A stretch of DNA of 64,000 nucleotides from RGIG1681 sp045650505 (lineage in GTDB: Bacteria > Bacillota > Clostridia > Christensenellales > UBA1242), in the NCBI GenBank assembly GCA_045650505.1, contig JAZRRE010000002.1, forward strand, positions 15,951 to 79,950. The letters run 5' to 3'. The notes under the pieces were generated by a model. The model was not told where the DNA came from. It saw only the letters and a program-made list of their open reading frames with translations, and did no database searches. A program made the translations under genes and the position numbers. The first letter of the stretch is position 1. Each line of letters opens with the position of its first letter. Positions 15,986 to 22,878 of the stretch are shown in pieces.

Positions 15986-18088
15986 ATGGTTGAATTAGAT
16001 AATGAATTTATTGAGAAAGTAAAAGCAAATTATCCAAAGACAGCTGAAAAAATTATTGAGGCTTATAAATTTGCAGTTGTTGCACATGGAGATATTAAAA
16101 GAAAAAGTGGTGAACCTTATATTATTCACCCTGTTTCAGTTGCAAAAATTTTGATTGAAAATGATATGGATTACTCAACCATTATGGCGGGGCTTCTTCA
16201 TGATGTTGTTGAAGATACAGTTTTTACAACACTTGACATCAAGAAAAAGTTTGGCGCTGTGGTTGCAAAACTTGTTGATGGTGTGACCAAAATCAACAGT
16301 CTTGATTATTCAGATATGGCTCAAAATGAAGCTGATAGTATGAGACGTCTTATCATTGCTATGGGTAATGATTTAAGAGTTATATTTATAAAACTTGCAG
16401 ACCGTCTTCACAATATGAGAACAATTGAATTTTTAAAGCCTGAAAGACAAATAAAAATGGCAACTGAAACCAAAGAAATTTTTATTCCTATTGCTGAAAT
16501 CATCGGACTTCGTAAAATTCGTTCAGAGCTTCAAAATTTGGTTTTAAAGTGTTTAGAACCTGAAACTTATAATCGAATAAAGCTTGACTTTGATGTTAAA
16601 TATGCAAAGAAAGAAAAGGGCATTAAAAATGTTCAACAAACACTTTTAAAAACAATAAAAGATGCTGGAATAAACTCACAAATCACAGCATGGCCAGAGC
16701 ATTATTATTCAATTTATAAAAAATTAAATTCATCTGGAATTGGTAAGATTTATGGTTTGTTTTTAATTAAAATTATCGTTCCAACTGAAATGGATTGTTA
16801 TAAGACACTTGGTGCAATTCATAAAGCATTCAGTCCACTTCCAAATCAAATGCAAGACTATATTGCAAGTCCAAAACCAAATGGTTATAAATCACTTCAG
16901 TCAATGCTTGTTTCAAACGAAAATAATATTACGTTTAAAGTAATGATAAGAACACCTCAAATGGATAGGGTTTGTGAATACGGAATTGCTTCACATTGGA
17001 CTGATAAAGATAACGATATAAAGTTTGATAAGAGTTTTGAAAGTTATAACAAACTTAAAGAAATTGTTATGAATGAAAATTCTGAATTTCATAACAGTAC
17101 AAGTTTTATTAACGCTATTAAAAATGACCTTAAAGTTACATCAACTTGGGTGTTTACACCAAAATTTAAACCAATTTGTTTAAATATTGCAAAGCCAACA
17201 GTCATTGATTTTGCTTATGCACTTCACACAAGTATTGGTCATAATGCCGAAAGTGCGATTGTTAATGGGAAAAAAGTTCCTCTAAAAACTGAACTTGTGT
17301 CTGGTGATGTTATTAATGTTATTGTTTCAGAAACTGATAAAGCTCCATCTAGAGAATGGCTTAAAATTGCAAAAACCTCACTTGCCAAAAAGCGTATTCG
17401 TGAATATATCAATAAACATATGGTGTCAAAATTTGTTAAAAAGGGAAAAGATATTTTAACAAAAGAAATAAATGAAATAGGTCACGAGCTTGGTGATTTA
17501 GTTAATAAATTTGAAGATATTCAAAAAGAATTTAACTTCTTGAATTTAGAGGATATGTTTGCAAGTGTTGGTTATAATAGTATAACCAGCAGTCAGCTTT
17601 TAAATTATGTTTTAGAAGAAGATGCAGTTAAAGATTGTTTAAAGAAATCTCCAGTTGTTATTGAAGGTTCAAATAGATTTTCAAGTGTTATTTTTCCAAG
17701 ATGTTGCTCGGCTATTCCAGGTGATGAAATTGTTGCTATACTTTCAAATAACAAAGTTTCAATACACACATCAAATTGCAAACACCTTGCTGAAATTCAA
17801 AATGCAAATGTTTTAAAAGCAGATTGGAGAAATGGAATAAGGCAAAGTTTCAGTGTTGTGCTTAAAGTTATTGCAAAAGACAAGATTGGTTTGGCATCTG
17901 AACTTTTTGGACAGATTTCAAGTTTAAACTTTAACATAACAAAAATAATAGCCACTCTAACAAATGAAAAAGAATGTGAATTTGAAATTAATGTTTCACT
18001 AAAAAATCGTCAAGAATTAGAAATTTTAGTTGGCAAAATAAAAGAAATTAAGGGTGTTCGAGCAGTTCTTCGTGCTTTTGAACAATAA
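15986..18088 (+). CDS. RelA/SpoT homologue with intact hydrolase and degenerate synthetase domain
   Basis: This 700-residue long RSH protein has an HD hydrolase domain (HDVVEDT at 72-78; KLADRLHNMRT at 137-147), a synthetase-fold domain (about 230-340), TGS (about 375-440), a Cys-containing zinc-finger/RIS region (PRCCSAIPGD) and a C-terminal ACT domain (about 625-700). Hydrolase residues are conserved. In the synthetase region, key positions are changed: family RPKH reads WPEH (236-239), YDL reads YGL (256-258), FKDYIA reads MQDYIA, SIH reads SLQ, and EVQIRT reads KVMIRT (318-323). I infer a (p)ppGpp hydrolase only. Synthesis would need another enzyme outside the window. Confidence 0.9.
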   Translation: MVELDNEFIEKVKANYPKTAEKIIEAYKFAVVAHGDIKRKSGEPYIIHPVSVAKILIENDMDYSTIMAGLLHDVVEDTVFTTLDIKKKFGAVVAKLVDGVTKINSLDYSDMAQNEADSMRRLIIAMGNDLRVIFIKLADRLHNMRTIEFLKPERQIKMATETKEIFIPIAEIIGLRKIRSELQNLVLKCLEPETYNRIKLDFDVKYAKKEKGIKNVQQTLLKTIKDAGINSQITAWPEHYYSIYKKLNSSGIGKIYGLFLIKIIVPTEMDCYKTLGAIHKAFSPLPNQMQDYIASPKPNGYKSLQSMLVSNENNITFKVMIRTPQMDRVCEYGIASHWTDKDNDIKFDKSFESYNKLKEIVMNENSEFHNSTSFINAIKNDLKVTSTWVFTPKFKPICLNIAKPTVIDFAYALHTSIGHNAESAIVNGKKVPLKTELVSGDVINVIVSETDKAPSREWLKIAKTSLAKKRIREYINKHMVSKFVKKGKDILTKEINEIGHELGDLVNKFEDIQKEFNFLNLEDMFASVGYNSITSSQLLNYVLEEDAVKDCLKKSPVVIEGSNRFSSVIFPRCCSAIPGDEIVAILSNNKVSIHTSNCKHLAEIQNANVLKADWRNGIRQSFSVVLKVIAKDKIGLASELFGQISSLNFNITKIIATLTNEKECEFEINVSLKNRQELEILVGKIKEIKGVRAVLRAFEQ

Positions 18089-18133
18089 TTTGGCAAAAAT
18101 ATAGTTATTTTATAACAAAATTTAATAAAACAC

Positions 18134-18162
18134 TTTACTTTTTGCGTGTAATATTATATACT
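18134..18162 (+). promoter_or_regulatory. Promoter of rpsO
   Basis: -35 TTTACT (18134-18139), 17-bp spacer, -10 TATACT (18157-18162). Predicted start near 18169. Confidence 0.6.
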
Positions 18163-18168
18163 ATTGCC

Positions 18169-18240
18169 GTTACCGTTTGAGAGAGCTGAATTTTATTTTT
18201 CCGGTTCAGATGGCTCAAAAACAGGTGAATTTTATATGGA
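18169..18240 (+). promoter_or_regulatory. rpsO leader, possible S15 autoregulatory structure
   Basis: The 5' UTR of about 80 nt folds into a two-tier hairpin: TTGAG pairs with CTCAA, then an AGAG/ATGG internal loop, then CTGAA/TTCAG closing a 14-nt loop (about 18178-18220). A structured leader in front of rpsO that S15 can bind is known in several bacteria, including Bacillota. Assignment is by position and fold only. Confidence 0.4.
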
Positions 18241-18249
18241 GGAAAAAGA

Positions 18250-18513
18250 ATGGATAAAGTTAGAAAGCAAGAGATTATCAAAGAATTTGCTAAATCAGAG
18301 AACGACACTGGTTCTCCATACGTGCAAATTGCTATCCTTACTGAAAGAATCAACAACTTAACTCAATATCTTAAATCTAACAAACAAGACAACCACTCAC
18401 GTCGTGGTCTTATGCAACTTGTTGGTAGAAGAAGAGGTCTTCTTGAGTATTTGAAGAAAACTGACCTTGAAGGATACAGAACTTTGATTGAAAAATTGAA
18501 CATTAGAAAATAA
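18250..18513 (+). CDS. rpsO: 30S ribosomal protein S15
   Basis: The 87-residue protein binds the 16S central-domain three-way junction. Family sequence is clear: FAKSENDTGSPYVQIAILTE, the loop NKQDNHSRRGLMQLVGRRRGLL, and a basic C-terminus. TGGAGG lies upstream with good spacing to ATG 18250. It is followed by pnp, as in most bacteria. Confidence 0.97.
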   Translation: MDKVRKQEIIKEFAKSENDTGSPYVQIAILTERINNLTQYLKSNKQDNHSRRGLMQLVGRRRGLLEYLKKTDLEGYRTLIEKLNIRK

Positions 18514-18523
18514 TTAAAAAAAA

Positions 18524-18555
18524 GGGAGTGGAATTTTTTTCCATTCCCATTTTTA
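18524..18555 (+). terminator. Hairpin between rpsO and pnp
   Basis: Stem GGGAGTGGAA (18524-18533) / TTCCATTCCC (18539-18548), one G-T pair, then ATTTTTA. The T-tract is imperfect. It may act as an attenuator or as an mRNA-processing stem ahead of pnp. Confidence 0.6.
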
Positions 18556-18574
18556 TACAATTTAAGGAGAAATT

Positions 18575-20671
18575 ATGTTTGAACAAGAAAGAGATTTTAA
18601 ATTAGAACTTGCAGGAAAAGTTATTGAAGTTAAGACCGGCAAATATTGTGGTCAAGCTAACGGAACTTGCCAAGTTAAATGTGGTGACACTGTTGTTATG
18701 GTTAATGTAACAATGAGTGAAACAGCTAGAGAAGGTCAAGACTTCTTCCCACTTTGTGTTGACTTTGAAGAAAAAATGTATTCAGTTGGAAAATTTCCAG
18801 GTGGATATAAAAAGAGAGAAGGAAGAGCTAGTGACCAAGCTATTTTAGTTTCAAGACTTATTGATAGACCAATTAGACCACTTTTCCCAAAAGGTTTCTA
18901 TAATGATGTTGCAGTTGTTGCAACAGCACTTTCTGTTGACCCAGACTTCCCACCAGAAGTTCTTGCAATGATTGGTTCATCAGTTGCACTTTCAGTGTCT
19001 GATATTCCATTTGCTGGTCCAACAGGTTCAGTTGTTGTTGGTTATATTGATGGCAAATTCGTTATCAACCCTAACCAAGAAGAAGCAGAAAAGAGCTTAA
19101 TGCACGTTACAGTTTCTGGAACTAAAGATGCCATTATGATGGTTGAAGCTGGTGCAAAAGAAGTTACAGAAGAAGAAATGAGAGATGCAATTTTATATGC
19201 TCATGGCTACATTAAAGAAATTGTTGCTTTCATTGAAGAAATTGCAAAAGTTGCAGGCAAACCAAAGAAAGAAGTTAAACTTTTTGCTGTTGGTGAAGAT
19301 GTTGAAAAAGATGTTCGCGATTATGTGACAGCAAATCTTCAAAAAGCAATGGAACCACTTGCTGATAAAGTTGCTTACAATGAAAGAATTGATGCAGTTC
19401 TTGAAGATTGCAAAGAACACTTTGCTGAAAAATATGAAGAAAGACAACAAGAAGTTGACACTATTCTTTATAAAATGCAAAAAGAAATTGTTCGTAAGAA
19501 CATTATTGAAAAAGCTGCTCGTCCTGATGGCAGAAAAACAAAAGAAATCAGACCAATCTGGTGCCAAGTTGGAACTCTTCCAAGAGTTCACGGAACAGGC
19601 GTGTTCACTCGTGGTGAAACACAAGTTCTTAACTGTTTAACACTTGCAACTGTTTCTGAAGCTCAAAGAATGGATGGTTTAGATGGTGAAGAAGATGCTT
19701 ATAAGAGATACATTCACCAATATAATATGCCTCCTTATGCAACAGGTGAAGCTAGAAACTTAAGGTCACCTGGTCGTCGTGAAATTGGTCACGGAGCTTT
19801 AGCAGAAAGAGCACTTCTTGCAGTTATTCCAACTGAAGAAGAATTCCCATACGCGCTTCGTTTGGTTTCTGAAGTTTTATCTTCAAATGGTTCATCATCA
19901 ATGGCTTCTGTTTGTGCTTCAACACTTTCACTTATGGACGCTGGTGTTCCAATCAAAGCTCCTGTAGCTGGTGTTGCTATGGGTCTTATCAAAGATGAAG
20001 AATCTGGCAAAGTTGTAGTACTTACAGATATTCAAGGTCTTGAAGATTTCTTCGGCGATATGGATTTCAAAGTTGCTGGAACTAAAAAAGGTATCACAGC
20101 AATTCAAATGGATATCAAAATCAAAGGTATTGATGAAAATATCTTAACAACCGCACTTGCACAAGCAAGAGAAGGCAGACTTGAAATTATGGATAAAATG
20201 CTTGATACTATTCCAGAATCAAGAGACCATTTGAGCCCATATGCTCCAAAAATCATCACATTCAAGATTAATCCTGAAAAGATTGGTGAAGTTATTGGTC
20301 AAGGTGGAAAAACTATCAATAAAATCATTGATAAAACAGGCGTTAAAATTGATATTGAAGATGATGGAACAGTTATGGTTTCTTCTGCTAGCATTGAAGC
20401 TTGCAACGAAGCTAAAGCTATCATTGAAGATATTGTGTTTGTTCCTGAAGTTGGTGAGAGATACACAGGCACAGTTGTTAGAATTATGCAATTTGGTGCA
20501 TTTGTTGAAATTTCATCAAATGTTGATGGTATGATTCACATTTCTAAACTCGCTTCAAAGAGAGTTGAAAGAGTTGAAGATGTTGTGAAAATTGGTGATA
20601 AGGTTGAAGTTGAAGTTATCAAAGTTGATGAAAAAGACAGAGTTGACCTTAAACTTGTTAAAAAATTATAA
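18575..20671 (+). CDS. pnp: Polyribonucleotide nucleotidyltransferase (PNPase)
   Basis: PNPase degrades RNA 3'-5' phosphorolytically. The 698 residues carry two RNase PH domains (about 1-230 and 310-540) joined by a helical linker, a KH domain (INPEKIGEVIGQGGKTINKI) and an S1 domain (GTVVRIMQFGAFVEI). It ends directly after S1, without the long tail some homologues carry. AAGGAG precedes the ATG. In this organism it works alongside RNase Y, encoded at 31118. Confidence 0.97.
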   Translation: MFEQERDFKLELAGKVIEVKTGKYCGQANGTCQVKCGDTVVMVNVTMSETAREGQDFFPLCVDFEEKMYSVGKFPGGYKKREGRASDQAILVSRLIDRPIRPLFPKGFYNDVAVVATALSVDPDFPPEVLAMIGSSVALSVSDIPFAGPTGSVVVGYIDGKFVINPNQEEAEKSLMHVTVSGTKDAIMMVEAGAKEVTEEEMRDAILYAHGYIKEIVAFIEEIAKVAGKPKKEVKLFAVGEDVEKDVRDYVTANLQKAMEPLADKVAYNERIDAVLEDCKEHFAEKYEERQQEVDTILYKMQKEIVRKNIIEKAARPDGRKTKEIRPIWCQVGTLPRVHGTGVFTRGETQVLNCLTLATVSEAQRMDGLDGEEDAYKRYIHQYNMPPYATGEARNLRSPGRREIGHGALAERALLAVIPTEEEFPYALRLVSEVLSSNGSSSMASVCASTLSLMDAGVPIKAPVAGVAMGLIKDEESGKVVVLTDIQGLEDFFGDMDFKVAGTKKGITAIQMDIKIKGIDENILTTALAQAREGRLEIMDKMLDTIPESRDHLSPYAPKIITFKINPEKIGEVIGQGGKTINKIIDKTGVKIDIEDDGTVMVSSASIEACNEAKAIIEDIVFVPEVGERYTGTVVRIMQFGAFVEISSNVDGMIHISKLASKRVERVEDVVKIGDKVEVEVIKVDEKDRVDLKLVKKL

Positions 20672-20676
20672 TTTTA

Positions 20677-20707
20677 AAAGACTTGTGAAACTCACAAGTC
20701 TTTTTTT
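20677..20707 (+). terminator. Terminator after pnp
   Basis: Stem GACTTGTG/CACAAGTC with a 5-nt loop, flanked by A residues and seven T residues. Confidence 0.92.
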
Positions 20708-20730
20708 GTGCTAAAAAATATTACATTTCA

Positions 20731-20736
20731 TATAAT
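20731..20736 (+). promoter_or_regulatory. -10 box abutting ylxY
   Basis: Perfect TATAAT at 20731-20736, five bases before the ATG at 20742, with no Shine-Dalgarno. The predicted start falls on the initiation codon. The -35 is weak (TTGTGC with a 19-bp spacer). Confidence 0.4.
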
Positions 20737-20741
20737 TTACT

Positions 20742-21470
20742 ATGAAGAAATCAAAAAAAGAATTTATTTTTAGAAATGTTATCTCAAATATAGTTATATC
20801 CATTGTTTTAATGGTTGTTGTAATTGGTTGTTTTATAAATTCAAATAAGGATTCATCATATGCTTCAAACAGTGAATATAATGGAACAATTTATGCGGGT
20901 GACAAAAGTTCAAAAAATGTGTCGTTAATGGTTAATGTTTATTGGGGAAATGAAGAACTTGAAGAAGTGCTTGAAATATTAAAAAAACACAATATAAAAA
21001 CAACATTTTTTATTGGTGGAAGTTGGGCGGTTAAAAATCAAGAACTTTTGAAAAAAATTCATAGTTTAGGTCACGAAATTGCAAGTCACGGATATTCTCA
21101 CAAAGAACATGGTAAAATTTCTTATGAAGATAATGTTATTGAAATTCAAAAGTGTCATAATGTTGTTAAGGAAATTTTGGGGATAGATATGGAACTTTTT
21201 GCACCGCCAGGCGGTTCATATAACAAAAACACAATTAATGCTGCAAATGGGTTGGGTTACAAAACTATTATGTGGACTCGTGATACCATTGATTGGAGAG
21301 ATAAAAATACAGAACTAATTTATTCAAGAGCAGTGTCAAAAATGAGTGGCGGAGATTTGATTTTAATGCACCCAACTAAATGTACAAAAGATGCTTTAGA
21401 GAGGATAATTAATTATGCAAAAGAATCAAATTTAAAACTTACAACTGTGAGTGAAACTTTAGGGTTGTAA
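20742..21470 (+). CDS. ylxY: YlxY-type NodB-fold polysaccharide deacetylase homologue
   Basis: The 242 residues begin with a transmembrane/signal anchor (about 12-33), followed by a NodB fold. The usual TFDDG strand reads MVNVYWGN (63-70), lacking the catalytic Asp; this is also my recollection for Bacillus YlxY. The zinc His pair SHGYSH (115-120), APPGGSYN, DTIDWRD and LILMHPT are kept. The order rpsO-pnp-ylxY-ymxG matches Bacillus, where ylxY is sporulation-related. The missing Asp suggests altered or absent catalysis. Probably leaderless. Confidence 0.8.
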   Translation: MKKSKKEFIFRNVISNIVISIVLMVVVIGCFINSNKDSSYASNSEYNGTIYAGDKSSKNVSLMVNVYWGNEELEEVLEILKKHNIKTTFFIGGSWAVKNQELLKKIHSLGHEIASHGYSHKEHGKISYEDNVIEIQKCHNVVKEILGIDMELFAPPGGSYNKNTINAANGLGYKTIMWTRDTIDWRDKNTELIYSRAVSKMSGGDLILMHPTKCTKDALERIINYAKESNLKLTTVSETLGL

Positions 21471-21528
21471 AAATCTAAAATTTTATGTTAAAATGTTAAA
21501 AAAATATATAAAAGTTTCAAAAATATGC

Positions 21529-21557
21529 AAAATCCGTTTTTATTACGGATTTTTTTG
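21529..21557 (+). terminator. Terminator after ylxY
   Basis: Stem AATCCGT/ACGGATT with a T-rich loop, followed by seven T residues. TATAAT strings downstream (about 21560-21580) could serve ymxG. Confidence 0.85.
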
Positions 21558-21603
21558 TTATATAATAAATATGTATAATTATATTATTATTGGAGAGTGA
21601 TTT

Positions 21604-22869
21604 ATGGCACTTAACACATTTTCAAATGGACTTCGACTTATTTGCAATTTGAAACCTGAAAAGAAGATTGCGTGTGTGGTTTTGCATATTGCAGGCGGAA
21701 CACAATCTGAAAAGAATTTTCAAAGCGGTATCAGTGATTATTTAACCAAGATTATGCTTATGGGAACAAAACAACACCCAACAAAAGATTCGCTTATGAA
21801 TTATGCGAAACTTAATGGTATCATTTTGACTCCTCACAATTCAAAAGAGAGTATAACAATCAGCGCACTTTGCCCAAAAGAAAATATTGAAAAGGCAATT
21901 GCACTTCTTTCTGAAATTGCATTCAATACAACATTTGCGGCAGAAAGTGGTGAAAAGGTTAGAAAACAACTTTTGGCTCAAGTTTCAATGCTTTCAGAAA
22001 ATCCACAATACATTATGGATAGACTTTTGAATTCAACTCTTTATTTTAGAACCGGTCTTGCAAATCCTAAATCAGGAACAAATATCACCGTTTCAAGATT
22101 TCGTTCACTTGATGCAAAAGATTATCTTGCGCGTGTGTTCACACCAAGAAATACAATTATTTCTGTTGTTGGTGATGTATCTCAAGAAGAAATTTATGAT
22201 TTGGTTAAACTTTATTTCTTTGACAAGATGAAAGACACTGAAACTGAATACAAGAAACTTAAGTATGTTTCAGAAATCGATGAGTTTGAAGGTTGCGCTA
22301 AAGGAAGAGTTAAACGTCTTAACCAAACTAGATTTTTGATTGCATTTCCAACTGTTTCATTTAAAGACAAAGAAAAGTATATCATTGAGATGATTAAGCC
22401 GGTTATGATTAACAGAATCAAACTTTCTCTTGCAAACCAAAATTATTATTTTGATACAAAAATCAAAACAAAATATTATGCTAATAACGGAAATTTAGTT
22501 TTTGATATTTTGGTTGACTATGATGTTGCTGAAGACCATTTATATAACGTGGTTAACGCGATTAATGAAGATATTAAAAACAGACCACTTTCAGTTGATG
22601 AATTTGAAACAGAAAAGAGAGTTTATGTTACAAACTTCATTAACACTTATGATAATGTGCTTGAAAATTCACTTATTTCAGCAAAACATTTAGCACTTAC
22701 AAAGCAAACATTTAGTGAAAACACAGAAAGACTTAAAATGGAAGTTCTTACAAATAAAGATGCAAACAAGCTTTTAAAATCTATTCTTGATTTTGAAAAA
22801 ATGGTTGTTATTTATTTAGGACACGATATCGTTGTAGATTATGAAAGCTTGATGGACCAAGTTAGATAG
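21604..22869 (+). CDS. ymxG: M16-family peptidase homologue lacking the zinc motif
   Basis: The 421-residue M16 fold (two repeats) sits in the position of Bacillus ymxG/mlpA. The inverted zinc motif HxxEH, expected in the context GISHFLEHM, reads GISDYLTKI (residues 42-50): both His and the Glu are replaced. The rest of the family is recognisable: LSENPQYIMDRLLNSTLYFR, ARVFTPRNTIISVVGDVS. It is therefore probably a non-catalytic homologue, perhaps a partner of an active M16 subunit elsewhere. RBS is TGGAGAG. First gene of a long operon to recA. Confidence 0.8.
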   Translation: MALNTFSNGLRLICNLKPEKKIACVVLHIAGGTQSEKNFQSGISDYLTKIMLMGTKQHPTKDSLMNYAKLNGIILTPHNSKESITISALCPKENIEKAIALLSEIAFNTTFAAESGEKVRKQLLAQVSMLSENPQYIMDRLLNSTLYFRTGLANPKSGTNITVSRFRSLDAKDYLARVFTPRNTIISVVGDVSQEEIYDLVKLYFFDKMKDTETEYKKLKYVSEIDEFEGCAKGRVKRLNQTRFLIAFPTVSFKDKEKYIIEMIKPVMINRIKLSLANQNYYFDTKIKTKYYANNGNLVFDILVDYDVAEDHLYNVVNAINEDIKNRPLSVDEFETEKRVYVTNFINTYDNVLENSLISAKHLALTKQTFSENTERLKMEVLTNKDANKLLKSILDFEKMVVIYLGHDIVVDYESLMDQVR

Positions 22870-22878
22870 AGGTGTGAT

